Source: Mixophyes australis
Taxonomy: Eukaryota; Chordata; Amphibia; Anura; Limnodynastidae
Direction: 5' to 3'
Length of the DNA stretch: 64,000 bases
Assembly (NCBI GenBank): GCA_036250195.1
Contig: JAVHZZ010000005.1
Coordinates: 180,465,448 to 180,529,447, forward strand
Part shown: piece after piece, positions 53,240 through 64,000 of the stretch
Numbering within the stretch: position 1 is the first letter of the stretch
How the letters are laid out: each line of letters begins with the position of its first letter
Position numbers and translations under genes: made by a program
The notes under the pieces: model-generated
The model's database searches: none
What the model saw: the letters and a program-made list of their open reading frames with translations, nothing else
What the model was told of the DNA's origin: nothing

Positions 53240-54200
53240 CAACGATATTTTGTTGAGCCAATTCTAATGATGTTCGCTTGTAGCAGGAGTTAATTAGTTT
53301 AGAGTTAGTAAGTTTGTGGAATGTCTTGTTGAGGATCCTATGTTTTTGTATATTTGGTCAAATCCCAAAAAAAAATTACTTTCGAAACTTCTTTGGAAGT
53401 TCAAATCTATATTTTAGGAATTTTTGTTTAAAAGAGATCCAATGATTCAACAGATCATCTCCATATGAACATAATGTTTTCTATAAAACGGTGCCGGCAC
53501 ACAGGTTTGCCCCAAACTTATTGCCACCCCAAACCTCACACTCCCCCCTATAGGGCATGGACAGATTGGCTTAGCTTATGGTTAGCCTATTGCACATTGC
53601 TTGTAAAAAATACTTATCGTCAAAACGAATATTGTTTCGGTAAGAATAAGCAAAAACGAAATTGATTCCATTATTATTCATATTTTCTTTCTTCAAAAAA
53701 ATATCTTATGGTTTTTAGACCCAACTCATGTTTAATGATGGTATACAATGAGCGAACATGCGCTGTTACCAAAATACAATTATCTTCCCAGGTGATGCAC
53801 TGAAGTTTATTCAAAACGTCAGCTGTATCTGCAAAAATTAACTAAGGTACTTTTACTTACTATTGGTTTGCTGTGATAGAATTACTTCCAGACTCAATGG
53901 GTTTGCCAGGGGGATTAACTATATATTTGTAAAATTTGGTTAATATATTCAAAATTGGAGTGGAAGGATTTTGGATATTCAAAAAAAATCAGCTTCTGTA
54001 TCAGTATCAACATGGAGTTATTTATATTTGGACTGTATTTTTCCACTGGATGAATCCTGATTTTTTTATACGTTTCAGCATCATCTAAAAGGCAATAAGC
54101 CTCTTTAATATATTTTCCTTTATCGATTATAACTATTGATCCGCCTTTGACTGTCTTAATCACTATATTGGCATTTTTAGAAAAGGTCTTTAAGGAATTA
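53240..54200 (-). pseudogene. Second Penelope-like reverse transcriptase, heavily decayed
   Basis: Reverse-strand pieces in order: KGGSIVIIDKGKYIKEAYCL with DDAETYKKI (54150-54060), LYTIIKHELGLKTIRYFFEE (about 53740), FGANLCAG-type words (about 53500) and the catalytic YGDD-like box (about 53465). These match the RT fingers and palm of Penelope-like elements, with Gly replacing Ile in the catalytic box. Many stops and shifts occur. No GIY-YIG part follows, because the TA microsatellite and gypsy element begin there. Confidence 0.8.
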
Positions 54201-54650
54201 AATTAATTAATTATTACTAATTTCTATGTATCTTTTTAAATGTATTAATATTCTGTTTTTTCTTAATCATATATTTAAATTCATCCTCCGCCAATTTATT
54301 GAAGCCACTGAGGAAGTTACCTCTAACCTGACTTTGATTTAATGTTGATTTTTTTCTAAATTTAGAAAAAGATGCATTAGGTCTATTATCATCATCTTTA
54401 GATGAATTATTAAAATTAAAAAATAAACTTTTTAATGGATATCCTCCTTATAAATTTTTGAAGATCAATATACAACTCTGTGCCTGGTGATCCAATTCCT
54501 CTGTCTCAATATGAAGGCGGGGAATAATCATCTCGCCATGCATCCTAATGCCATTTGATCATGTCTTAGGATCTACACTAGGGCTAGCTATAGTTAAAGA
54601 ATGCAAGCCTTGCTGGACATTCTCCTGACTTTTGCGCTACAACAGATTAA
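54201..54650. other. Probable N-terminal remainder of the decayed Penelope copy
   Basis: AT-rich sequence upstream (on the - strand) of the decayed RT, with stops in all frames. It fits a degraded N-terminal region, but no motif is clear. Confidence 0.35.
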
Positions 54651-54825
54651 GGGCTAGATTTACTAAGCTGCGGGTTTAAAAAAGTGGGGCTGTTGCCTAT
54701 AGCAACCAATCAGATTCTAGCTTTCATTTATTTAGTACCTTCTACAAAATGACAGCTTGAATCTGATTGGTTGCTATAGGCAACATCTCCACTTTTTCAA
54801 ACCCGCAGTTTAGTAAATATACCCC
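54651..54825. mobile_element. 175-bp palindromic MITE with TAA duplication
   Basis: The ends GGGCTAGATTTACTAAGC and GTTTAGTAAATATACCCC are inverted. The internal GTTGCCTATAGCAACCAATC block is also inverted. TAA flanks both sides (54648-54650 and 54826-54828), consistent with PIF/Harbinger. Confidence 0.88.
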
Positions 54826-55559
54826 TAAGTGTTAATCCAATGATATGTCCGTAATATCCATAAAATGCAGACACGATTCATTTTACAGTATTGCACATTT
54901 TCCTGAATTACTTGGAAAAAAGACTTACCAGTTAAAAAATTAGCACATACTATTGTGATAGGATAATTAATGAACTGTGCATTTTGTTTTTGGTGAAAAC
55001 GATCAGGTTGCAAGATAAGAAAATAGAACTTTTTACTGAACTGCATTTATGCACTTTATTTGAGAAAATGAGACTGGAGCTACACCATGTTACACTATTT
55101 GTACAGAGAAACTAAAGGAAGATTTATATGAGCTTGATAGATTTAGCTTGGTGCAATAACAAGGTATACCCGGGTTAAGGTGGGTACATTAGAGAGGTTA
55201 TTTTCTTAATTGTAAGCATGCAAACTGTAAACAACGTGAATGAATAAATTAAGCTGTCAGTTAAGTGAATATTTACTTAAAGGTATTATTTCTCATGCAT
55301 AAGAGCTAAGAAAAATACATAATTAATAGTCTTTGATGTGATGTCTCATTTTTCATGAGCTGTTCTGACACAATTAGGTTATGAAAAGGCATGTTTATGT
55401 AAGAAGTTCTTGCATTGAATTATGCTTAAAGAATTCTACATTATAATTGAAACACTAATGATTATTTTCAGGCACAAGATATAGTCTACAATATTGTTTC
55501 TTGCACATGCTGAATGTAATGGTTTTAAATTTAGTTTCGCTAAAGTGTTATGTTATTTT
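54826..55559. other. Unassigned intronic sequence
   Basis: AT-rich, no gene or element recognised. Confidence 0.5.
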
Positions 55560-56028
55560 TTTGCCAAGCATCAGATGGAGTGGTATAAAGTACACCAACA
55601 GTGGACTGTGGAGCTGTGGAAACATGTTCTGTGGAGTGACGAATCACACTCCCGTTTGGAAGTCAGATGGACGAGTCTGGGTTTGGCGAATGCTGAAAGA
55701 AAGTTACCTGTCTGATTGCATTGTGCTAACTGTGAAGTTTGGTGGAGCAGGGATATTGGTATGGGGCTGTTTTTAAGGGTTTGGGCTAGGCCCCTTATCT
55801 ACATTGAAGAGCAATTTTAATGCATCAGCTAAGTGGTTAGCACTTCTGCCTTACAGCACTGGGGTCATGAGTTCAATTCCCGACCATGGCCTTAACTGTG
55901 AGGAGTTTGTATGTTCTTTCTGTGTTTGCGTGGGTTTCCTCCGGGTGCTCCGGTTTCCTCCCACACTCCAAAAAAAACATACTGGTAGGTTATTTGGCTG
56001 CCAACAATTTGACCCTAGTCTGTGTGTC

Positions 56029-56065
<37 letters not shown>

Positions 56066-56645
56066 GGGAATTTAGACTGTAAGCCCCAATGGGGCAGGGA
56101 CTTATGTGAGTGAGTTCTCTGTACAGCGCTGCGGAATTAGTGGCACTATATAAATAAATGGTAATAATAAAATAATAATACCAAGTCATTTTGGGCAATG
56201 CTATACTTCCAACTTTGTGGCAACAGTTTGAGGAAGGCCCTTTTCTATTCCAACATGACTGTGCCCGAATGCACAAAGCAAGTACTACAAAGACATGGTT
56301 TTATGAGTTCAGTGTGGAAGAACTTGATTGGCCCACACAGAGCCATGGCCTTAACCCCATCGAACACCTTTTGGATGAACTGGAACGGAGATTGTGAGCC
56401 AGGTCTTCTCGCCCAACATCAGTGCCTGATCTCATAATTGCCCTACACAATTAATGGGCACAAATTCCAACAGATACACTCCAACATCTTTTGGAAAGCC
56501 TTCCATAAAGAGTGGAATATATTATCACTGCAAAAGGGGAACCAACTCCATATCAAAGTATATGTATTTTGATACAATGTCATTATAGTCCCTGTTGGTG
56601 TAATCATCAAGAGTCTGAATACTTTTGTTCATATAGTGTATACAT
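55560..56645 (+). mobile_element. 5'-truncated Tc1-like transposon split by a SINE
   Basis: Transposase remnants: WTVELWKHVLWSDESHS (first catalytic Asp), VKFGGAGILVWGCF, then after the SINE FQHDCARMHKASTTKTWF and [19 protein letters not shown] (final Glu). Stops and shifts interrupt it. It matches the copy at 19390-21165, and the right end finishes with TTCATATAGTGTATAC near 56643. The N-terminal half is missing. Confidence 0.85.
55830..56180 (+). mobile_element. Full-length tRNA-derived SINE
   Basis: Best copy of this family in the window. The A box is in AAGTGGTTAGCACTTCTGCC (55831 on) and the B box is GTTCAATTCC (55871-55880), the internal promoter of RNA polymerase III. A body with GTTTCCTCCGGGTGCTCCGG and a TG-rich segment follows. 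The 3' part is TTTAGACTGTAAGCCCCAA, then GCGCTGCGGAATTAG and TATATAAATAAATGG with an ATA-type tail. The 3' part resembles the L2 tails at 5150-5370 and 19290-19349. Confidence 0.92.
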
Positions 56646-56655
56646 CAAAATAAAC

Positions 56656-56659
<4 letters not shown>

Positions 56660-56701
<42 letters not shown>
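56660..56701. repeat. (TA)n microsatellite
   Basis: About 21 TA units just past the Tc1 right end. Confidence 0.95.
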
Positions 56702-56705
<4 letters not shown>

Positions 56706-57350
56706 CCAACATTTTTAAACTTTAAGATAGATATCCCGACCGGTTAACAGGCATCATGTAAATTAGTATCAAAAAATTTATCTTTTATTGGTATTTGCTC
56801 ATATTACTAAATGTTAAATATGTAATGTATGCCTGTTTGTCATGATGGGAACTTCTAATTAAATGTTTAGGGAAAATACATACATTTACACATTTTCTGA
56901 CAATCAGGGCCATGCATAGAATTAATACAGGGTAACATCTTCAGTACTGGTCCCAACAGCTAAGCCAATGTGAATCATTAAAAAGCACCCAGCTAGTAGC
57001 TCCACCTGGCTCTCATGAGCTTTGGGTGCTAGGGATACAGCTACATTCATAATGGCATCTAAACTATGTATTGTGCAGAGGTTTAGTTTATTGTAGGGTT
57101 TGTAACTGTCTTTTTAGGGGATTTAAGTGTTTATTATTTATTTTTTGTTCCTGTCTCATTTTTTTTATTTCTATGCTAGATCTGTTTTTTCTGCACCATT
57201 CTCTACAGCTCAGAAACATCACCATTCTGCTGCCACATTTGTTGGCATGGGAAACAGCAAGGTGAAGTTCCTGTGCTGATTTGTCCTTCACACAGGTCTT
57301 GTTAAACTTTACCCAGGATCTAGATTTAAGGTTTTAACTGAAAACTCCAG
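56702..57350. other. Unassigned intronic sequence
   Basis: No gene or element recognised. Confidence 0.5.
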
Positions 57351-59820
57351 GGGGTAAATATATTATACTGCGATTTTGAAAACCCAGCAAATTTCTCAGG
57401 AGAGTTGAAACTCGCTGATGTTTGAACCTGAGATTTCATGTTAAATCGCCAGAGATGTGTTTCTTCAAAATCGCTATTTCAAAAATCGATACAGATCAAA
57501 GTCCTGCCTATTTGCCACTCTAGCTAAACAAGTCTCAAATGTATGAAGCCTCAATTAAGCAAACTCCTAAGTTTGCTTTAAAAATTGCTAGATACAACAC
57601 TCTGCATCTGTCAGCAGTAATCAGTGGTGTGACACTAGTGTCAGAATTTCCATTGGCAGTGAAGCTGGGAACCCGCTGTCAGTAGTAACCTTTCTTACCA
57701 TATAGAGTTCCGACCCAACAGGAATAGCAGGTGCACCTGCGCGGACATACGGCCAAAGAGAAGTTTCCACGGAAGAGACCAGTGAGTTCACTTTTACCTA
57801 TTAGCGGTTTAACTCCATTTATTTACTCACACATCGTGGATTAAAATCTCTTCCCCCTTGGGAGGGAGTCCAGGACATTCATCATACCTGGTAAAGAGCC
57901 GTATTATATTATTTTCTTCCGGAGGAACATTTGATTACATTATATATACCTACTGTGCGGACAAGCTTAATTTCTTATTTGCTATCTGCTTCATAGGAAT
58001 TGTTTATATCCAATCTACCAGGATTATTGTCTTCATTTCCCTTGAATGGGATCTGGTCATTTATGCCTTTCTTTTTGGACTGTTTATACATTTTATCATT
58101 ATCTGGATCCAAAATTAATATGGATGTATGACATCCATTATTCTCCAAGTACGAATACAAGTGGGGAACTTCATTATTCTGACTGTTTTGATATGTTTTC
58201 CTTATATTTTTTGTATTTATATTTATTTATATATTTCATCAGTGTACTTGGGAAGTCAATACTCTTCCAGCACCATTATTTTTTCTTTTATTTCTGTACT
58301 TTTAGGGTATCAATAGACCCTTAATGAGCAGCAGGGGAGTTGACAACCCAAAGTATCAATATAAGAACTATCGTTAAATATCTTTATTATGATTAGTTGA
58401 ACACATGTAATATCTTAATATATTATCATCTTACTATATGTGTCATTTGCTTTTGAATTAATTTACCTTTATTTTTATTTTTTATTTATAAATTGATTTG
58501 GATTTTACATTTAATTATTTGTCTATCCCTATTCCCTAAATCCTGTGGTGGGATATTGGTTGTTACTCTGCATCCTAGCTGCGTGATTAGTAAACACATC
58601 ACTGTTACTCCATCTATCTATACAGCTGGAGGTCCGGCGGCTGTCAAAAGTTTAAAAATAGAGAAATGTTAAAAATTGTGTGCAGTCCCCCCGTCCGAGC
58701 ACTATTAACCCTAGTGCTGCTAGACTATTGCTGGTTACGTGAAATTCGGGAAAAAATTAGCTTGGTGTCCCCCCGATTTTCATGCAACCAGCACTAGGGA
58801 AACCAGCCGGGGTGGTTGGCACTATAGCACGGGGACACGCGGCAGGGGCCCCCCTGCCATAATGATATACCAACCCCAAGCTGTTCAGCGCTGGATTCTC
58901 TAGAGAGTGGGGTCCGCAAAAAAAAACCTGTGCGCCCCCCTTTAGGAATAACCAGCCCAGTGCTGAAAGCACTAGAGCTCTTCCTACACCCCTGAACTGT
59001 GGGTGTAGGGTAATATTGGTGATTGTAATGTAAAAGTAACAAACAGACGCCATTTTGTTTTGTGGAACTACAAGTCCCAGCTATGCCAGGGTGCCATAAA
59101 CAGTGTGGGCATGCTGATACTTCTATAACTACAAGCACCAGCATACCCATGACAGCCAGGTCATGCTAGCACTTGGAGAACCACAAGTGTCAACATGGCC
59201 TGACACCCATGGCTGGCTGAGACCTGTAGTTTCACAAAACAAAATATTAAAAAAAACACAACACCCTCATTAAAACCACATAGTTTTAATAAAAAATAAA
59301 AACATAACAAAGCCTCTTTTATACCACATAAATTTAATAAAAATAATAAAACCCAAAATGCTCAAAATACTGTACATGGTTACAAGCATGGACATTTGGA
59401 TCTACAATTATTTATGGACATGGCTACAGGCATGGACATTTGGATATACAATTATTTATGGACATGGTTACAAGCATGGTTTGCCTAGTGCTGTCAATTT
59501 TTTTCCCGATTTTCACGTAACCAGCAGTAGTCTGGCAGTACTAGGGTTAATAGTGCTCGAACAGTGGGGACCCCACACATTTATTTTTTTTATTTATTTT
59601 TAGTTCGCTAAACACAGGAGAGTTTGCTAAACACGTGAGAGTTCGCTTAACACAGGAGTGTTTGATTTCTCAGCAAATCGCTAGAGATGACCAACGATTT
59701 TCAAAGTAAAAATCGCAGCTCAATACATCTGCATACTTGGGGACTAAAATCGCAGGTTTTCACTCGCGATTTTCCGCGATTTTTAAGTAATGAAATAATT
59801 GGACCTTGATTCATTTACCC
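57351..59820. mobile_element. 2.5 kb fold-back DNA transposon, copy 2
   Basis: The left end GGGGTAAATATATTATAC is inverted at the right as GATTCATTTACCC. CAG flanks both sides (57348-57350 and 59821-59823). Internal blocks match copy 1 at 10167-12297, including AACACATCACTGTTAC, CTGTCAAAAGTTTAAAAATA and GGGGTGGTTGGCACTATAGC. About 57700-58570 has no counterpart in copy 1 and may be a separate insertion. A 59-bp-spaced ATGGACATGGYTACA motif repeats near 59380-59480. No transposase is seen. Confidence 0.75.
57700..58570. other. Unmatched insert inside fold-back copy 2
   Basis: AT-rich sequence absent from copy 1. No inverted ends or coding domains are recognised, and its limits are set only by where similarity to copy 1 stops and resumes. 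Confidence 0.4.
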
Positions 59821-62010
59821 CAGAAAAGCTATCAGTGTGGGTTTTATGGCTTTTTTGATTAAAGCTGCAATCACTAAATATATTAAATTCGTACGGAAGT
59901 GCTGATTAGGTGCAAAATACCCCATACTACAGTGAAGTTTTCAACTCTGTTTAAAGTGAGTATGAATTACTAGCTTTTGTTTAAGCTTTTAGCAGGCAAT
60001 GTTTTCATTGCTTTTGTGTAAGTTCCCTATAATTCTACCACATACATTTGTGTTAGTGAACCCATGAGACTTTGTTTCTTTTTATAATAATTTTTAAATA
60101 TTCCCTTTTTTACCATTTGAAATGTTGAGGATTTCTGGATTGGGAGTCAATATAATATGGTTAATTGTGTTTGTTGTTATCTGTTAGGTAATGAATGTTA
60201 ATTCCTGCAGCTGGTGTATTAAAATGAATATATTTGCTGGTGTCATAGTGTATGCTGCACTCTAGCAAGACTGTGTTTACAGTTAGCATTGTACGTACTC
60301 GCTTCTAATCATGATTTATTGGTTTTTGTACATTGCATGTACCAACCTAATTAAATAACCAAACATCCAGGAAACAGTAAGAATAATTCCCAGAAGGAAA
60401 TATTCACATTTTTGCACAACTGGTAACAATGTGTATCTTAGAAAAACAAAACAAACAACAACAACAAAAACTAAGACATTTCTAAATTTTCAACTTGGGA
60501 AACAATCTATGCATAACATTGTTATTTTACAAAGCAAATCAAATGGTCACTCACATTTGTTGAAAGGGAACATAGGAATATCTTGGAGAAGAAATACAAA
60601 GGGATTGCTTTGCATTTTAGGGAAGCTTCTAGCGCAAGACATTGATCATCGGCAAATAATGTCATCACATTTGTTAATTGGTTGCCACAGCATTGTGTAT
60701 AGGGATTTCCCACTAATCCAAAGCGAACACTTCACCACCTGAAGTTACCAATATCACACAAACAACTTAATAAATTGCAGCTCAAATATTCAGCACATGC
60801 TGCTATGTGACATCCAACCAATTCACTGCGTTCCAGGTGTTCTTTAGGCCCTGTCTTCAGGCTTTCAGTTTTACTTGGGTATAATGCCTTTTTCGACTGA
60901 ATTCAGCTCAGGATTGCCTGGCTTAATTCCAGACTCAAACTGACCATTAGAATTGGCAGTAACATTATTGCCTTCTGAAAAAATAGTCAATTTAAGCAGC
61001 ACTCCTAACCAAAAAGTCTAAAGTACCACAATATCAAACTCGATAATAGCAGCATCTGTTTTAACAGTTACACAAACTTTATGTACTCATATCAATACCT
61101 GGCAATGTATCAGTCACATGGACCTTAATCAAGCCCTCACCCATTTTTTATTACCCTTTTATATCACAAAGTCATTAAAGACTGTCAACCTTGGGACAAC
61201 ACTACATTTTTATACCCCCATGTGTAGCACATCAACGAGGTCTCCCGTGAGGTTTTGTTACAGTACCAATGGAGACAAAGTGGAGCTGAGGCAAGCACTG
61301 AGGAGATGTGTATTGAATGTGACACTGTGTATGACGGCCACTATTCCTGTAATCAAAGTGGCAATTTAGAAGTGCTACTATAGAAATTCACAGTGATTGG
61401 CTGCCTGGGGCCCCAGAAACAATTTTTTTATTTTATTGGAGGATAATCTTGATTCTTGCTCACCTGGACTCCTACAGGTAACATGATATTTGCAGTAACT
61501 CAACTATCATTAGTCTATGAATAGAAGCCCTGAAGGACAGCTCTCAGTGGGTCACATGTTAGGAATCTAGTCTGAGATCTGGAAATAGCAGGATCCACTA
61601 ATCAAAACTCTGTAGGACTCACAGGATAGTGTGTCATTTATCAGCGGTAATTATCATAGCAATATCGAGGATATTACCTTAGGTCGCACATGTGCAAAAC
61701 TACTTTGTGAGAACAACTGACAGATCCACTCAACCACACTGCATGCCTACCCCTCCATCCCCCAGAAGTAGCTTATCTGCTGCTCAGGCAGTTTTATTCT
61801 CACATGTTCTTCAAATGGAGTAGGGAGAAGAGGCACAGTATAGCATACTGGCACATACCATCCCAATTTGAGCACTGAATCCTGTCTAAACAGGTGCTGT
61901 TTTCAATAAACAGCTTGTGTTGTTTGAATCGCCAAGCCCGATCTTGCACAAAACCATTCAGCTCCTCCTTTCTGTTGCTTTTAAGCTATATTGGAGATCA
62001 TTGGGTACAC
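59821..62010. other. Unassigned intronic sequence
   Basis: About 2.2 kb, AT-rich, no gene or element recognised. Reading frames are short and without signature. Confidence 0.5.
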
Positions 62011-62272
62011 CATCATCATTTATTTATATAGCTCCACTAATTCTGCAGCGCTGTACAGAGAATATTTGTCACTCACATGAGTCCCTGCCCTATTGCTTAC
62101 AGTCTAAATTCCCTAATACACACAGTCAGACAGAAACACAGACTAGGGTCAGTTTTGATTGCAGACAATTAACCTACTAGTATGTTTTTGGAGTGTGGGA
62201 GGAAACCAGACCACTCCCAGGAAACCCAAGCAAACACAGCAGAAGTGCTAACCACTAAGCCACCATGCTGCC
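62011..62272 (-). mobile_element. tRNA-derived SINE, reverse orientation
   Basis: The left side is (CAT)n, TTTATTTATATAGCTCCAC and CAGCGCTGTACAGAG. The right side is AGTGCTAACCACTAAGCCAC, the inverse of the A-box region. It is nearly full length but lacks part of the middle around the B box. Confidence 0.85.
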
Positions 62273-62864
62273 CACCATAAATATGCTATACAGGGGAGAC
62301 AAAGGTATTTTGTAATCAAATACAGCCATATCCAAATCTAAATGTATTGTAGAATATTGATGTTATGGAGAACCTATAAGCATCCAGGTATCATTAGTGC
62401 TGATTTTATTGCAATAGAGGGTATTACATTCTAACATTACAGTGTTAGTGTGTTATTTTTATATGCACAAGCCCTTGCATAAATTGTAAAAGATGGATTT
62501 TTGTAACTCAAGGTGGGCAAACTACGGTTAAGGGGTTATTTTAGCTTGGCTGACCTAATAACTGACAGTTTGCCTCAGCCAGGCCCTGTGCTGTTGATTA
62601 TGGTCTTTCTAAAAAGGTATTATTTACATCTTAGTCCAGTCTAGGATGTCATAAATAAAGCTGTTGTAAGCCCCACTTAGCATATAGACACATACCTTTT
62701 CTAGTGACATGGGAAGGAGCTTGGGACTGAAACAGTATGATTCCTACTTCCGTGTTCTCCCGCAGCAGAGAGAAGAATTATGTCTCACTTTTTGTACTCC
62801 CTCCCTCTGTTGTGGTTGTTTTTTTGTTTTGTTATTTTTTTTTATAACTGTTTGCATAATATGT

Positions 62865-63190
62865 ATGTATGGCATCATCTTAATTTATATGGTGCCACAG
62901 AATCCGCAGTGCCTCACAATCAAGAAAGATAAGCATGACAAATACAGATAAGTAAGGAACAAGAGACTATATTATTATTATAATTGTTTTATTATTATTC
63001 TGGTCTGCAGCACCATATAGAGGGCAACCAACAAGACAGTACATAGTATAACAGTACAATACAGTAAACAAATGACACTACAACTCACCACACAGTTACT
63101 GATAGTCTGAAGAAAAAGATATAGGTAATGAGAACAGTAGGGAAGAGGGCCCTACTCACTAGAGCCTACAATCTGAAGGGAAAGGAGCAG
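62865..63190. repeat. Diverged LINE/SINE-type tail region
   Basis: ATCTTAATTTATATGGTGCC, ATTATTATTATAATTG and ACTAGAGCCTACAATCTG resemble reverse-oriented 3' ends of the L2/SINE families. The match is loose. Confidence 0.4.
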
Positions 63191-63207
63191 ACAAAAGATT
63201 GACACAA

Positions 63208-63393
63208 GGGGGGGATTCAATTTCTTCAGAACAATGCGGGCATGCACGTTGCTACGGTAATAGTTCGCATTATTACTGTTACTGTGGTAATCTCACAGCT
63301 CTGTGAGCCGTAAGCCGCAAGCAAAAATCTGCGTTAACATTACCGTAGTAACAATTATTGAGCAAGAACAACATGTGGAATTGAATTCCCCCC
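63208..63393. mobile_element. 186-bp MITE
   Basis: The end GGGGGGGATTCAATTTC is inverted as GGAATTGAATTCCCCCC. An internal inverse is ACGGTAATAGTTCGCA against GTTAACATTACCGTAG. It is non-coding. Confidence 0.75.
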
Positions 63394-63917
63394 ATGGAGT
63401 GAGCCAATGTAAGGGGATCTGAGGAAAGGAAGCAAGAGAGGATGAGATGGAGGATGAAATAGGAACTGGTAGGCTTTTCTAAAGGTGGGTTTTCAATGAC
63501 AGTTTGAAGTTAAACAGGCTAGGGGATAGTCTGATAGAACAAGTGAGATATTTCTAGTGGTGGTCAGTAGCACATAGGCATAACTAGTCATGCAATCTTT
63601 TTATCCTATTTGTGAACATTAAGCATTGTGGATATTTTAAATCTCAGTTTCTTTCTCTATGCTCTTAATGGACTCGTAGTCAGGCATTTTTGCTATTATT
63701 ATAGCTACATAATTGTGATTCAGAGTATTATTTGGGTTAATGATATCTCTGGTTGATTTAAAGTTTTGATTGCGAATTTAAATAGGGTAGGGAAGAATCT
63801 AGGCTTCCTGTTGGAGTTCAGTTCTTGAAATAGACCTTGTAGTGACAGAAATTTTAGAATTAATAGTAAGTGTGTAATATAAAAAAAAATACTTTTTAAT
63901 CATTGCTATTCAGACTA
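63394..63917. other. Unassigned sequence at the right end
   Basis: AT-rich, no gene. A possible start of another GGGGGTAAATGTATT-type transposon end follows at 63918 and is cut by the window edge. Confidence 0.45.
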
Positions 63918-64000
63918 GGGGGTAAATGTATTGTTATGTGCGTATTGCCGCTAACCAATAACGATTGTTGAACCTCGATTTGTGTTTCCAAAGCACAAAG

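Noticed and set aside
52910..53256. Several frames of Tyr-Ile and Cys-Val repeats
   Set aside because: Microsatellite translation, not proteins.
57858..58324. Hydrophobic frames that look like membrane proteins
   Set aside because: T-rich non-coding insert inside the fold-back element; no recognisable family and overlapping frames are equally hydrophobic.

Overview
This is vertebrate genomic DNA, most likely from an anuran amphibian with a large, repeat-rich genome. The one host gene I can support is FARS2, the mitochondrial phenylalanyl-tRNA synthetase gene, on the + strand. Three of its internal coding exons lie at 7648-8252, 32208-32367 and 36416-36547. They join in phase. They are separated by introns of about 24.0 kb and 4.0 kb, and a further intron runs past the right edge. 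The initiator AUG and the C-terminal half of the enzyme are outside the window. The species assignment is inferred from the gene plus the repeat community: Tc1/mariner with long inverted repeats, L2 and L1 LINEs, Penelope-like elements, a Gmr1-type Ty3/gypsy element and a tRNA-derived SINE.

Layout. 1-7.6 kb: intron with a SINE tail, a TA microsatellite, a nearly complete Tc1 element (2409-4057) and an L2 3' fragment. 7.6-8.25 kb: FARS2 exon. 8.5-13.6 kb: a gypsy-like LTR with the start of gag, then a decayed Tc1 copy that has taken in a SINE, a 2.1 kb fold-back DNA transposon and a 5'-truncated L1. 14.1-16.4 kb: a non-coding element with about 0.33 kb inverted arms, a hammerhead-like motif and an 88-bp tandem array. 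16.4-19.35 kb: an L2 LINE with an intact endonuclease but no reverse transcriptase. 19.4-21.2 kb: a Tc1 copy split by a solo LTR. 25.5-27.8 kb: an antisense L1 with 16-bp target-site duplications. 28.9-36 kb: LTR, L2, MITE and Tc1 remnants around FARS2 exons. 38.7-41.8 kb: two LTRs and an L1 ORF1 start. 42.0-47.3 kb: a Penelope-like retroelement (reverse transcriptase plus GIY-YIG endonuclease) bracketed by hammerhead-ribozyme-like motifs. 48.0-53.0 kb: a complete LTR retrotransposon with integrase ahead of reverse transcriptase and a SCAN-like gag, inserted in a TA microsatellite. 53.2-64 kb: a second decayed Penelope copy, a MITE, another Tc1 with an inserted SINE, a second fold-back element, and further SINE and MITE copies.

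The mobile elements are bystanders in FARS2 introns. They act with each other rather than with FARS2: the SINE and L2 share a 3' tail, consistent with L2 machinery mobilising the SINE, and the nesting order gives a relative insertion history. All coding mobile elements seen here carry at least one disabling lesion or truncation. No tRNA, rRNA, CRISPR or bacterial features were seen.
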